64,000 bases of DNA from Streptomyces sp. M41(2017) (GCF_002078175.1 NZ_MWFK01000001.1:5580001-5644000), one strand, 5' to 3'; shown: positions 41,351 to 50,536, numbered from the stretch's first letter. The notes: generated from the letters alone by a model not told the origin. A program made the numbers and translations.

Positions 41351-43633
41351 GTGTCAGCTGGACGTGTCAGTGATGCGAGGGGCTACAGCCTGAGGTGGCA
41401 CGAGCCGCTCGTCCTTTTGGCAGGAGTGGCGCTGGGGCTGCTGGTGCCGACCCTGCACAGTGCCACATTGGTGCGCACCGGCTCGTCGTTGGGCATGGAC
41501 GCCACGGATCGGGCGGCATCCCAGATTCTGGTGGTTGTCGCATCGCTGGCCGGAGTGTTGGCGGGAGGGCGGGCCGTCGACGTGTGGGGCACGCGCCGCG
41601 TCGCCGTGGGCGGGTTGGCCGCCGCCTGCGCGGGAGGGGCCGGTCTGGCCGCTGCGCCCACCGTGTGGGCATACTGGGCCGGTCTGCTGGTGCAGAGTGC
41701 CGGCGTCATGGCCGCGGTCGTGGGCTTTCTGGCCTCCGTGCCGGTCGCCCATCTGACCGGCCGGATCCGGCATCAGGTGGCGGGAGCCTTCGCCGCCCTG
41801 GCTGCGGCTCTGATCGCCGGTGTCGGGCTGGCGCTGCTCGCGGAGCAGGTCGGCGGCTGGCGGGCAGGCGAGTCGGTACCGGTCCTGCTGTGCCTGGCCT
41901 TGTTCATCGCCTCCCTGCGCCTGCATTCCCTGACGGGCCCGCCGACCCAAGTCCGCCCCGCACCCGACCGTTTCGCAGTTCACGGTGTGCTCGTCGTCCT
42001 GCTCGGAGCAGGCCTGCAGGCCACCCCGCTGCGCAACTGGGCCGACGCGCAGGTGGTGGTCCTGCTGGCCCTCTCGCTCACGGTGCTGTTCGCCTGCGCA
42101 TGCGGCCAGTGGCCCGCATGGCTGGTGCGGATGAGAACCCGAACCCCTGCCGAGTCCTCAACGAGGCGCCATGCACCGGTGTCGGCAGCGGTGACCGCCG
42201 GCGGGGTCTGGGGCTTCGGACAGTCCGCACTCGCGACGGTGCTCCTGGTCCTGCTGAGCGAACGCGGAGCGGGGCAGGCGGCCGGCCTGATCGCCTTCGC
42301 GGGCTTCGGTGCGGGCTTCGTCGTCGCCGGGCTCGTCTGCCTGCGCCGCGCCGTCTCCCAGCGCACCGCCTCAGCTCTGGGACTCACGCTCGCAGCGGTC
42401 AGCGTTTCCCTCATGTCGACGCTTCCCCACCACCAGCCCTTCCTCGCGACCACCATGGCCACGGCCCTGGCGGTCGTGGTCGGCACCGGCATTGCCATGG
42501 CGCAGGTTGCCTCGGTCACCGAGTATCTGGCCGCACTGCCGGCCGACTCGCGTGGTGTGACCGCGGCGGCCTACCCGGCAGCCGTCGTCCTGGGCAGCGC
42601 CGCGATCTCCGGCATCCCCTACGAGACGGTCATCACCGACGCCACCCGCGTCGCCACCATCAACCAACTGCTGTGGATCACCGTCGTCGTCCTGGCCCTG
42701 GCCGCTGTGCTCCTCGGACGCTCCGCAGTCGCCCTCGCGGTCGCCGGCGCCGCAGCAGTCCAGTACGTCCTGGTCACGGTGCTGAGCGAGCCCCGCTATG
42801 CCCAGCGGCCGCTGTCCCTGGCCGTGTTCGTCCTCAGCGGCGTCATCGTCGGGATCGCCGTGTGGATCCGCGGGCGCCAGAGCGAGCGTCTGGCCCGCAC
42901 CGTGGCCGGCGCGACCGCCTTGCAGCAAGCCGTGCTCCGGCACCCGCCCGCATTCGTCGGCGACCTCAGACTCGCGTGCCTGTACCTCCCGGCGACCACC
43001 GACTCCGGCATCGGCGGCGACTTCTACGACGTCACCCGAACCGACCACACCACCCGGATCCTTCTCGGCGACGTCCGCGGGAAAGGACTGGACGCCCTGG
43101 GCATCGTCAACGACGTCCTGGGCTGTTTCCGCAGCCGCGTCCACGACACCCCGGACCTCACCGAACTGGCCACCCACCTCGACCGCCACATCGCCCGCAC
43201 CGCCGCTGCCCGCGACGACACCGAACTCTTCGCCACCGCACTCCTGCTCGAACATCACGACCACAGCGACGAAGTACGCATCTTCAACTGCGGTCACCTC
43301 CCACCCGTACTCCTCACTCACCAGCGGGCCGAGGAAGTCGACCTCCCCGTCCTTCTGCCGCTCGGTTTCGCCGCACTCGACCAGCAGCTCGGTCCCGCGC
43401 CCACCTCGGTTTCCCTCCAGCCGGGCGCCGTCCTGCTGCTCGCCACCGACGGTCTGAGCGAAGCCCGCAACGCATCCGGCGAATTCTATCCCCTGCTGCC
43501 GCGCCTGCTGCACATCCCGGACGGTGACCTGCCCACCCTGCTTCGCTCACTCGTGGCCGACGCGCAGCAGTGGACCCACCGCCTCACCGACGACATCGCC
43601 CTCATCGCGATCACACCCCGCGGCAGCCCTTGA
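41351..43633 (+). CDS. MFS transporter-like membrane domain fused to a SpoIIE serine phosphatase
   Basis: 760 residues from GTG 41351, with AGGAGGTGGGAG ideally placed upstream; an in-frame ATG at 41309 has no such site. Residues about 15-512 form roughly 12-14 membrane helices with an MFS layout (GGRAVDVWGTRRVAVGG is a loop 2-3 motif A). Residues about 530-760 are a PPM/SpoIIE phosphatase: GGDFYDVT at 555, LGDVRGKGLDAL, CGHLPPVLL, LLLATDGLSEARN and a closing RLTDDIALIAI. All metal-binding Asp are kept. It would link a membrane-sensed molecule or transport state to dephosphorylation of an STAS antagonist. Solo gene. Confidence 0.85.
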   Translation: MSAGRVSDARGYSLRWHEPLVLLAGVALGLLVPTLHSATLVRTGSSLGMDATDRAASQILVVVASLAGVLAGGRAVDVWGTRRVAVGGLAAACAGGAGLAAAPTVWAYWAGLLVQSAGVMAAVVGFLASVPVAHLTGRIRHQVAGAFAALAAALIAGVGLALLAEQVGGWRAGESVPVLLCLALFIASLRLHSLTGPPTQVRPAPDRFAVHGVLVVLLGAGLQATPLRNWADAQVVVLLALSLTVLFACACGQWPAWLVRMRTRTPAESSTRRHAPVSAAVTAGGVWGFGQSALATVLLVLLSERGAGQAAGLIAFAGFGAGFVVAGLVCLRRAVSQRTASALGLTLAAVSVSLMSTLPHHQPFLATTMATALAVVVGTGIAMAQVASVTEYLAALPADSRGVTAAAYPAAVVLGSAAISGIPYETVITDATRVATINQLLWITVVVLALAAVLLGRSAVALAVAGAAAVQYVLVTVLSEPRYAQRPLSLAVFVLSGVIVGIAVWIRGRQSERLARTVAGATALQQAVLRHPPAFVGDLRLACLYLPATTDSGIGGDFYDVTRTDHTTRILLGDVRGKGLDALGIVNDVLGCFRSRVHDTPDLTELATHLDRHIARTAAARDDTELFATALLLEHHDHSDEVRIFNCGHLPPVLLTHQRAEEVDLPVLLPLGFAALDQQLGPAPTSVSLQPGAVLLLATDGLSEARNASGEFYPLLPRLLHIPDGDLPTLLRSLVADAQQWTHRLTDDIALIAITPRGSP

Positions 43634-43773
43634 ACGGGCTCTCCCGATCATGACGTGTGGCTGTTTGCCGTCAGGCACACAGTGCCCAGGGCGGCTGGAG
43701 CTCTTGATGGGCGTCGATGAGCTCGGGCTCCGGGTCGCCGGGCCAGGCCTACCGTCTCTTAGCCTGCGAGCCG

Positions 43774-44169
43774 TCAGCATTTGGGCAGCCACAGGATGTC
43801 GTTGCGGAATCCTTCGTCGTTGAGGTAGACGTCGCTCACATACACGTTGTGGTTCCCGGTGTCGTCGTCCGTCTTGAGCCAGACAGAGCTCTGGCGGCCG
43901 AAGTCCGAGTAGGTGAGGCCGTACTTGTAGCAGAAGAAGTAGCTCTTGCCCGCCTTCAGAGTTCCCGCGTGGGAGGAGTCGTGCCAGTCGGGTGTCCAGT
44001 GTGACCACTGGTCGACGATCGTGGTCATGTAGACCAGGGATGCGGACTGCGGCGCGGCGGCCGTCGTCCCGGGACTGGGCTGTGCCGAGGCGGCCTGGGC
44101 GGTGCCGGCGAGCAGTCCGACCGCGGCCAGCGCGGCGAGGAGTCCGTTGCGCAGAGTACGTATGGGCAT
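43774..44169 (-). CDS. Small secreted protein, 131 residues
   Basis: From ATG 44169 after GGGGGAACC. Signal peptide about 1-30 (NGLLAALAAVGLLAGTAQAASA). The mature part is aromatic-rich (VDQWSHWTPDWHD, KSYFFCYKYGLTYSD, SSVWLKTDDDTGNHNVYVSDVYL) and ends LWLPKC, so its two cysteines could pair. The fold looks like a small beta sandwich of the kind secreted by many Streptomyces. Function unknown. Confidence 0.72.
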   Translation of the reverse strand: MPIRTLRNGLLAALAAVGLLAGTAQAASAQPSPGTTAAAPQSASLVYMTTIVDQWSHWTPDWHDSSHAGTLKAGKSYFFCYKYGLTYSDFGRQSSVWLKTDDDTGNHNVYVSDVYLNDEGFRNDILWLPKC

Positions 44170-44558
44170 GGATGGTTCCCCCTGGGCTCCGTGGGCCGTC
44201 CCGCTGCGACGAGGTGTGCTGCGGTGGTCCGTCGATGCTGACGCGCAGCACCGTATGACCGACGGCCTGGCGGCCACCAACGTTTCAAGAGGGACTGAAA
44301 TGTGTTTGGCCGCGGGGCGTCCGTGCGCCGCGCCTCGGGACCGCGCCAGTTGAGGGAGTACACCGACAACGGTGCCACCGGGCGAACGCCGCCCAGCTGG
44401 AGTCGGCACCGAGCCAGGCCAGGGCGCGGGCATGGTGGCGGAGCACGAGCGTGACCGGGCTGCGGAGACCGAACGTTGGGTCGCTGAGTTTCCCGCCGAT
44501 CCGCAACCCGTGTGGGAGGTGACGCCGCGTGAGCCGATCCTGGCTGGGGTCGTGGTCG
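44170..44558. other. Intergenic region, no gene recognised
   Basis: 389 bases. A plus-strand stretch near 44430-44540 reads HERDRAAETERWVAEFPADP, which looks protein-like, but no start, stop context or known family supports it. Confidence 0.3.
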
Positions 44559-45119
44559 TCAAGGTTGCGCGGGAGTGGTGTCGGCCCCGCGCTGCCCGCA
44601 GTGCGCGCAGCGTTCGCGGCCGTCCCACGTGGACCAGCCGAAGTCGGCCGGGGTGAGGGCGGGGCCTCCCAACTCGTCACGGACAGCCTCGCGGTAGGCC
44701 CAGACCGCGTTCAGGTAGGGGTGGTAGATGTCGTGGAACGCGGGTGCCGAGAGGCCGGCCCCGGCGGCCACCGTCCCGCGGAGGGCGCGGAGACGTTCGA
44801 ACATGGTCTGGCCCGTGCCTGCGATCCGGGCGCTGGCGTCGATGAAGAGGCGCTCGCGCACCTCGTAGATCCGGGCGTCGGTCAGGGCCAGGCGGCTCGC
44901 TTCCTCCAGGTCGGTCGCAGCCGTGCCGTTCTGCGCGAGGCGGCGCAGTTCGGTGTGGGCCGTGCCCGCCGCTGCGATGAACTCCGTGTAGACGTCCCGT
45001 CGGCGCGCCTGAAGGCCGCGACGATGTTCCTGCCGAGTACGTAAACGGTCTGCCAGTACCGTGCCCGCTATCGCGATCAGACCGCCGCCCAGTGTGGCGA
45101 CCAGCGTTCCCCACTCCAT
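44559..45119 (-). CDS. Hypothetical membrane-anchored protein
   Basis: 186 residues from ATG 45119. One membrane span near the N-terminus (WGTLVATLGGGLIAIAGTVLADRL), then a charged helical cytoplasmic domain (EHRRGLQARRRDVYTEFIAAAGTAH onward) and a C-terminal CAHCG pair that might bind metal. This N-terminal anchor plus long helical domain is common in Streptomyces hypotheticals. A longer frame upstream lacks conserved sequence. Confidence 0.6.
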   Translation of the reverse strand: MEWGTLVATLGGGLIAIAGTVLADRLRTRQEHRRGLQARRRDVYTEFIAAAGTAHTELRRLAQNGTAATDLEEASRLALTDARIYEVRERLFIDASARIAGTGQTMFERLRALRGTVAAGAGLSAPAFHDIYHPYLNAVWAYREAVRDELGGPALTPADFGWSTWDGRERCAHCGQRGADTTPAQP

Positions 45120-45420
45120 GCCCTGCCCCCAGTCGGTGTCCCGCCAGGACGCGTTCACTCCACGCCGTCCCGTCCCGCTGATCATGCCGGACGCCACGAG
45201 ACGACCGTGCTCGCTTGGAGCACGAACTCGCGCTGGTGATGCTTGGCGTGCCGGCGTGCTCAGGTCGCGTCGACACCGTCCAGGAGGCGGAAAGTGCGCC
45301 GGAGCCGGTTCGCGTGAACCGTGCCGGTCGAGGGTCGGTGGGGCTCGGCCGCCGGTCGGTCGGCGTCATGTCCGGCTTCAGAGTGGAGCGACTCGCGTCG
45401 ATCGACGGCGCGCCGTGGGG

Positions 45421-45810
45421 CTACCGGGGGAGGAGCGCGCTGACGGTCTTGCCGCCTTCTGCTGGGCGGGTCACGGCGGTGGCGCGGGCGAGGTGGTTGA
45501 CCATGCGCCAGCCGAAGCCGCCGGTGGCGCCGGTCAGGTCGGGGGTACGCAGGTGGGGCGCTTGGCGGCTGTGGTCGTGGACGGCGACCTCGATGCTGTC
45601 GGGGTGGGCGTACAGGTCCAGGGTGCAGGTGCCTCCGCCGTGGCGCAGGGCGTTGGTGACGAGTTCGGAGACCACCAGGAGGATGCTGTCGGCGTCCTTG
45701 GCCCCGATCGGTCGGTGAAGACCTTCGAGGAACCTGCGGGTGCTCTTGCGTGCGCCGGCGAGGGACGGTGTGGGGCGGTCGGCTGTGGCGTTGACGCTCA
45801 TCGTGTCCAT
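45421..45810 (-). CDS. HATPase-domain protein (RsbW-like anti-sigma kinase)
   Basis: 129 residues from ATG 45810. The GHKL ATP site is complete: N-box SELVTNALRHG, G1-like VAVHDHSRQAP, and G2 GGFGWRMVNHLA. Lone proteins of this size in Streptomyces act as RsbW-like kinases that bind a sigma factor or phosphorylate an STAS antagonist. In this window the possible partners are the STAS proteins at 14406 and 48462 and the two SpoIIE phosphatases at 13120 and 41351, but none is adjacent. Confidence 0.85.
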   Translation of the reverse strand: MDTMSVNATADRPTPSLAGARKSTRRFLEGLHRPIGAKDADSILLVVSELVTNALRHGGGTCTLDLYAHPDSIEVAVHDHSRQAPHLRTPDLTGATGGFGWRMVNHLARATAVTRPAEGGKTVSALLPR

Positions 45811-46711
45811 CGGGTCACTCTCTCTGCATCGTTCCGCCTGTTCCTCCGTGCTGTGCCGGGTGCCCCGGTCGGAGGCCGCCAACCCGCAGAACGGTGGGCT
45901 TCCCTCGTCCTCCAGCACTGTTCGAGCCCGATTAGCTCGCTGCCGAACGCGCAGAAATCTATGGTGGCTGGAGTAGACATTGCTTGATCGGCTGGCTATG
46001 GTTTCTCTCGTAGTCAAGAAGACAGCGGCCCGGCAGTCACGAACTGCCGGGCAGCGGTGAGCAGTTGGCATCTGTTGGACGGTGCGGTGGTGGAGTTTCG
46101 AAGCCAGGACTTTTGCGGTACGGCGACGGGGCTGACGACCGGACCGGGTGGCCCGTAGTGATCAGGGGCCACCAAAAGCAGGACCCGCGATGGTTTGCGG
46201 TGGCAGTACCGGTGAGTGCAGTACGCGAGATTCCGCAGTGAAGATGTGTGAGTGGTACCTCGGTGAAGGCGTCGGCTGCGGGCGCGCGCACCGGGAGGTT
46301 CGGCAGTGGGGTTCCAAGCCGGAGCAGATGCAGGAAGGGCGACGGGGCTGACTGTCGAAGAGTGACGCTTCCCCAGGTCACCGAGTAGTTCGCATCACCA
46401 GTAGTACCCAGTAGTACGCAGTGCAGCAGTACCAGCAGTCGGCTTGATCCCAGAGGGATGAACGGAGGAGCCAGGCGCCATCAGGATCGCCCGGGTGGAG
46501 TGACGAGCCCGGGTACCGCAGGACATCGATAGTGAGGTGGTCTCCGGTCGAGCAACCGCGATCCCCGCGAACCCCGAGCCGATCTGGTCGGGTTCCCGGA
46601 TACAGAAGGCCCGTGCGGTATCAGGGCCGGCAGATGGTGTAGCAGTTCCTTCGGGGCCCTGGCGCGACGAGCGCCAGGGCCCCTCTACGCGTTCCATTTC
46701 AGAGAGGTGCA
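45811..46711. other. Long leader/intergenic region before the MerR-type gene
   Basis: 901 bases with no supported protein gene. 46398-46417 is a tandem pair of CCAGTAGTAC within a CAG/AGT-rich stretch. Several smaller inverted repeats follow (CCCGGGT around 46490-46515). A strong hairpin at 46653-46683 ends only 28 bases before the MerR-type start codon. The 3' part looks more like a structured leader or small RNA than plain spacer. Confidence 0.4.
46653..46683 (+). terminator. Terminator-like hairpin just before the MerR-type gene
   Basis: GGGGCCCTGGCGC, loop GACGA, and the exact complement make a 13-base stem, followed by TCTACGCGTT. It is 28 bases from the ATG and before the GAGAGGTG ribosome-binding site, so it either ends an upstream RNA or attenuates the gene. 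Confidence 0.75.
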
Positions 46712-47050
46712 ATGACAGCAGACGACTCGTTCGGCCGGCTCGACGACGACGACTACCCCGCCTACACCATGGGCCGGGCCGCCGAAGTCCTCGGCACCAC
46801 CCAAGGCTTCCTCCGGGCGATCGGGGAAGCCCGCTTGATCACCCCGCTGCGCTCCGCGGGTGGCCACCGGCGTTACTCCCGCTACCAGTTGCGCATCGCG
46901 GCCCGTGCGCGAGAGCTCGTCGACCAGGGGACGCCGATCGAGGCCGCGTGCCGCATCGTCATCCTCGAAGACCAGCTCGAAGAGGCCCAGCAGCTGAACG
47001 CCGCATATCGCCGCAATGACGGAACGGCAGACCCGACGGCCGCGGCGTAA
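46712..47050 (+). CDS. MerR-family helix-turn-helix protein
   Basis: 112 residues from ATG 46712 after GAGAGGTG. The winged helix is YTMGRAAEVLGTTQGFLRAIGEARLITPLRSAGGHRRYSRYQL, followed by a helix EDQLEEAQQLNAAY that can dimerise. No effector domain or metal-binding cysteine is present; BldC-like and similar short MerR proteins in Streptomyces bind DNA cooperatively without a ligand. A hairpin sits in the leader immediately upstream. Confidence 0.85.
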   Translation: MTADDSFGRLDDDDYPAYTMGRAAEVLGTTQGFLRAIGEARLITPLRSAGGHRRYSRYQLRIAARARELVDQGTPIEAACRIVILEDQLEEAQQLNAAYRRNDGTADPTAAA

Positions 47051-47268
47051 GACGGCCGCGACCGGACTCGGCTCCCAGGGCCGTTCATGTACCAGCTCGG
47101 GGCAGGGCGGACGAGCAGGGGTTTGGGACCGAGACGGATGAACAGTCGAGAGAAGAGAGAATTTGCCGACCAAGTGCCCGGCGGTCTGCCGGGCTGGATC
47201 GACCGCGGTCACGTGCCAACGCCGGTGGTGACTCCGTTCAGAAGCCGGGTCCCGTGGATGGGAAATGC

Positions 47269-47796
47269 ATGACCGAGTGGACATACCCCTGCCTCGGCCC
47301 GCTCTTGGCCGTCGCCCGCCAGGCCGGCCGCACGGCTGAACTCCTCGACTTGTTGTGGGAGCAGGACCGCAACGCCGGCCCGCCTCCGTACATCTCGGTC
47401 TCTCAGCTGCGCGTGCTCTACCTCGTCGACCGCGAGGACGGGATCCGCATGCGAGCCCTCGCCCGGCTCCTGGCCGCATCTCCGCCCTCGGTCTCCCGCC
47501 TGGTCGACCGCCTCCAGGCCCTGGGACTCGTCGAACGCCAGCCCTGCCACGACAGCCGCCGGGAAGTCATGCTCCGGGTAACCAGCGCCGGCCGTGAACA
47601 TCTGGCCCACATCCGCGAGCGACGCGACCAGGTCCTCCTTCAGGCCCTCAACGCCATGCCCGACCATCAGCGCGCCGCACTCGCCGAGGGCCTGGCAGGA
47701 CTCCAACAAGCAATGACCAGCCACCCCATGCTCCACCTCGTCGCCGAGGACACACCGCCGTGGGGACTCCCGACGTTGGGAGACGGCGCGCCGTGA
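47269..47796 (+). CDS. MarR-family transcriptional regulator
   Basis: 175 residues from ATG 47269 (GTG/ATG choices lie up to 15 bases earlier). The winged helix-turn-helix is ISVSQLRVLYLVDREDGIRMRALARLLAASPPSVSRLVDRLQALGLVERQPCHDSRREVMLRVTSAGREHL, followed by a dimer helix. No neighbouring target is obvious: downstream is a 665-base gap and then an STAS protein, so its regulon cannot be inferred. Confidence 0.85.
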   Translation: MTEWTYPCLGPLLAVARQAGRTAELLDLLWEQDRNAGPPPYISVSQLRVLYLVDREDGIRMRALARLLAASPPSVSRLVDRLQALGLVERQPCHDSRREVMLRVTSAGREHLAHIRERRDQVLLQALNAMPDHQRAALAEGLAGLQQAMTSHPMLHLVAEDTPPWGLPTLGDGAP

Positions 47797-48461
47797 CAGG
47801 CGGTCACCGAACAGCCCCACCGGATCCCCTTACGGTCAACGCTCCGGAACCGTCCCCTCGGCCGGAGAGATAGACGTCCCGGGTCGTCGCGCCGATGCGT
47901 TGTGGGTCGGTCCGTACGTCGTCGGACGGACGGGAGCCCCGGCGTCGGAGGAGCACTGGCGGTCAATTCGCCTACGGCTGGCGGTCCTTGTGGATCTGCG
48001 GAGGCCTCTGCCGTGGAACCGTGGGCGGTGCGCCGCGGTGGACGAGCCCTCCAACGGGGCTGAGCAGCACGGGTTGGAGCGGCGATGGCGGTGTGCCGGA
48101 CCTCCTGTGCCCAGCGCGAACACGCAGCCAAGAGGATCTCCGCCGCGGTCGTATTCCCCGGCGCGCCCCGACGAGCGAAGCCGGCCATCGGGGCCTGTGA
48201 GGCAACCGGGCGCATCGGCCTTGAGTCCGGCGGGGCGGCGGGTTGCCACGCAGGCGTCAGGAGAGGATGGTTGTCGAAGGACAACATTTTCGAGTTCTTC
48301 GCCGACCGACGCACGGGGGGCCCGTCGGATTGCCTGCCGCCTTGGCGCTTCGCCGTTCTCGCCGCAAGGGAGCAGATGCTGCACGGTCCCGTGCAGACCG
48401 TCCGATCTCTGCGACGGATGGCGTCGCGCAGCTCTCACACACAGAGGATCGCTGAAATTTT
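47797..48461. other. Intergenic region, no gene recognised
   Basis: 665 bases. Frames over 120 codons exist on both strands, but none has a ribosome-binding site, domain or conserved feature. Confidence 0.35.
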
Positions 48462-48818
48462 GTGAACGACGACATCAGGCAGCACGCGCTCTTGTCGATC
48501 AGCCGGACCACTTCTCGAGCGGGCGTCCGGGTGGTGGCCTGCAGAGGTGAGATCGACGACGACACGGCGGGGCTGCTGCGCGACGCCCTCCGGTTCGATG
48601 ACGGGGTATCCGGCGTCGTTGTGGACCTGGGCGCCGTCACTTTCCTGGACTCCAGCGGTATCCACGTCCTGTTCGCCGCCCATCGGGACGCCGTGGCGGC
48701 AGGCGGCTGGCTGCGCATTGCCGCCATGACCCCGGCGGTTCACGAGGTCGTTCAGATCGTCGGCCTGCCGACCGTCATCCCGTGCTACCCCGGTCTCGCT
48801 CAGGCCCTGAACGCCTGA
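48462..48818 (+). CDS. STAS-domain anti-sigma factor antagonist
   Basis: 118 residues from GTG 48462. VVVDLGAVTFLDSSGIHVLFAA contains the DSSG loop with the phosphorylatable Ser; CRGEIDDDTAGLLRDAL is the usual N-terminal part. Unlike the STAS protein at 14406 it stands alone. Its ribosome-binding site is weak (AGAGGA, far upstream), so expression may be low. It could be the partner of the lone HATPase protein 2.7 kb upstream. Confidence 0.82.
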   Translation: MNDDIRQHALLSISRTTSRAGVRVVACRGEIDDDTAGLLRDALRFDDGVSGVVVDLGAVTFLDSSGIHVLFAAHRDAVAAGGWLRIAAMTPAVHEVVQIVGLPTVIPCYPGLAQALNA

Positions 48819-49205
48819 GACCCGCCCGTTCTGCCTCCACCCGGCTGCTACAGCAATTTCTTGTCTGCTGCAGGGTGAGAAAGAAGCGGTCGGCGTGTCG
48901 GCGGATCTTGCGTGTCCTGGCGATCGACGCCGGCAGGCAGCACAGCGGTGCCTCGTCTCGAACCGGCTCGGGCTGCGAGGCGGGGTGAGCGCTGAGAGAG
49001 TGAGAGGCAGCCTGCGAAACCCTTACCGGACCACAATCGGCTGCTCTGAAACTTCCTTGCAGAGGGGGGCCGATCTGCACGTTCCTCCGGGTTGGAGTGT
49101 CCGGGTTCCACGGGGTTGCGGTGTCCGGCCGGGGGCGAGGCGGCACGCGGGTCACCGTTTCCCGGAGGCGAAGGGAACCCACTGGTTCCCGGAAAGGGCA
49201 AGCTC
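48819..49205. other. Intergenic region, no gene recognised
   Basis: 387 bases. No start signal, family match or repeat was seen. Confidence 0.35.
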
Positions 49206-49919
49206 ATGACCAGCATCGAAGGTTCCGTGGCACTGGTGACCGGCGGCAGCCGCGGTATCGGCAAGGCGTTCGTGGAGTCCCTCTACGAGCGGGGCGCCGC
49301 CAACGTGTACGCGACCGCCCGCGACCCGAAGTCGGTCTCCCACCCCGACGCGGTGCCGCTGGCGCTGGAGGTCACCGACCCCGCGTCGGTCGCGGCCGCC
49401 GCCGAGCGGGCCCAGGACGTCACGATCCTGATCAACAACGCGGGCGGATCGGGACGGACGTCACTGCTCGACTCACCCATCGAGGACGTACGGCGCGAGT
49501 TCGACATCAACTTCTTCGGTCCCCTGCTCACCACCCGGGCGTTCGTCCCGGTCCTGGAGCGCAACGGCGGCGGGCACATCCTGACCGTCCACTCCGTACT
49601 GTCCTGGCTGGCGGCCCCCGGCTCGGGCGGATACAGCGCCTCGAAGGCCGCCCTGTGGTCGCAGAGCAACGCGCTGCGCCTGGAACTCCAGCCGAAGGGG
49701 ATCAAGGTCACCGGGCTGCACGTCAGCTACGTCGACACGGATCTGACGACGGGTCTCGACGTGCCCAAGGTCACCGCGCGCGGCGTCGTGGAGCAGGCTC
49801 TCGACGGCATCGAGACGGACGCCCACGAGGTTCTCGCCGACGCGGTGACCCGCCAGGTCAAGGCCGGCCTCTCGGGCGACCTCGGCGGCCTGTACCCGCA
49901 GCTCGCCGAGCAGTCATAG
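49206..49919 (+). CDS. Short-chain dehydrogenase/reductase (SDR)
   Basis: 237 residues from ATG 49206. TGGSRGIG binds the cofactor, ILINNAGG follows, and HSVLSWLAAPGSGGYSASK has the catalytic Ser, Tyr and Lys. VYATARDP after the second strand suggests NADP preference (Arg). It is a solo gene with GGAAAGGGC upstream. Substrate unknown. Confidence 0.88.
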   Translation: MTSIEGSVALVTGGSRGIGKAFVESLYERGAANVYATARDPKSVSHPDAVPLALEVTDPASVAAAAERAQDVTILINNAGGSGRTSLLDSPIEDVRREFDINFFGPLLTTRAFVPVLERNGGGHILTVHSVLSWLAAPGSGGYSASKAALWSQSNALRLELQPKGIKVTGLHVSYVDTDLTTGLDVPKVTARGVVEQALDGIETDAHEVLADAVTRQVKAGLSGDLGGLYPQLAEQS

Positions 49920-50012
49920 CTACCCGTGGTGCCCCGCCGCTGCTTCGTCGACGGCCGAAGTCGCCCCCTGCGGCGCCGTGCACGCAGGTGGGAACCGCCC
50001 GCTATTTCCCGG

Positions 50013-50453
50013 CTACCGACTGCTCAGGCGTGCCGTCAGCCGGGCCAGCAGGGGCAGTGCCGCGGCGAGCGTCGCGCGTTCCTCGGCGCTGAGTGTGTCG
50101 CCAATGGCGCCGCCGAGCGTGTCCGCGCGCCTGCGACGTTCCTCGGCGAGGCGGTCGCTTCCCGCGGCGGTGAGGTGCAGCAGCAGCTTGCGGCCATCCA
50201 TGGGGTGCGCCTCGGTTCGAACGAGGCCCTGGGCAAGCAGTTCCTTCACCGACTTTGCGACCGACTGGTGGCTCACGCCCCGTCGCTGGGCGGCGTCCGC
50301 GGTGGTCAGTGGGCCGTCGCGGTCGATGTAGCCGAGAACGGCGGACTCGGCGGGCGGCATGGTGTCGGCGGTACGCACGGTACGCACCAGTTGTCCGACG
50401 GCGAGCCGGAGTTCCTCGGCCAGCCGGGCGTCGTCCAAGGTGTTGTCGGGCAT
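50013..50453 (-). CDS. MarR-family repressor
   Basis: 146 residues. The winged helix-turn-helix is ESAVLGYIDRDGPLTTADAAQRRGVSHQSVAKSVKELLAQGLVRTEAHPMDGRKLLLHLTAAG. It is divergent from the metallo-beta-lactamase-fold gene at 50537. The 83-base gap between the start codons holds a clean inverted repeat (50474-50502), so it very probably represses both genes until a ligand binds. Confidence 0.88.
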   Translation of the reverse strand: MPDNTLDDARLAEELRLAVGQLVRTVRTADTMPPAESAVLGYIDRDGPLTTADAAQRRGVSHQSVAKSVKELLAQGLVRTEAHPMDGRKLLLHLTAAGSDRLAEERRRRADTLGGAIGDTLSAEERATLAAALPLLARLTARLSSR

Positions 50454-50473
50454 GGAGGCAACCTACCCCGCTT

Positions 50474-50502
50474 CAAACTGTGCAACCCAGGTGTACAGTT
50501 TG
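50474..50502. promoter_or_regulatory. Operator between the divergent MarR and hydrolase genes
   Basis: CAAACTGT and ACAGTTTG form a perfect 8-base inverted repeat with a 13-base centre, itself partly symmetrical (GCAACC and GGTGT). It ends 34 bases before the hydrolase start and begins 21 bases upstream of the marR start, as an operator for both would. Confidence 0.75.
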
Positions 50503-50536
50503 GTTGTAGTTATTGACCGATCTGAACGGAATCCCC

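Noticed and set aside
41395..43527. 710-codon plus-strand open frame in another phase
   Set aside because: Shadow of the MFS-SpoIIE fusion; almost entirely Arg/Gly/Pro.
46037..46381. Small open frames upstream of the MerR-type gene
   Set aside because: No start signals or protein-like composition on either strand.
47797..48461. Open frames of 120-215 codons between MarR and STAS genes
   Set aside because: No ribosome-binding site, no known domain, typical high-GC shadow composition.
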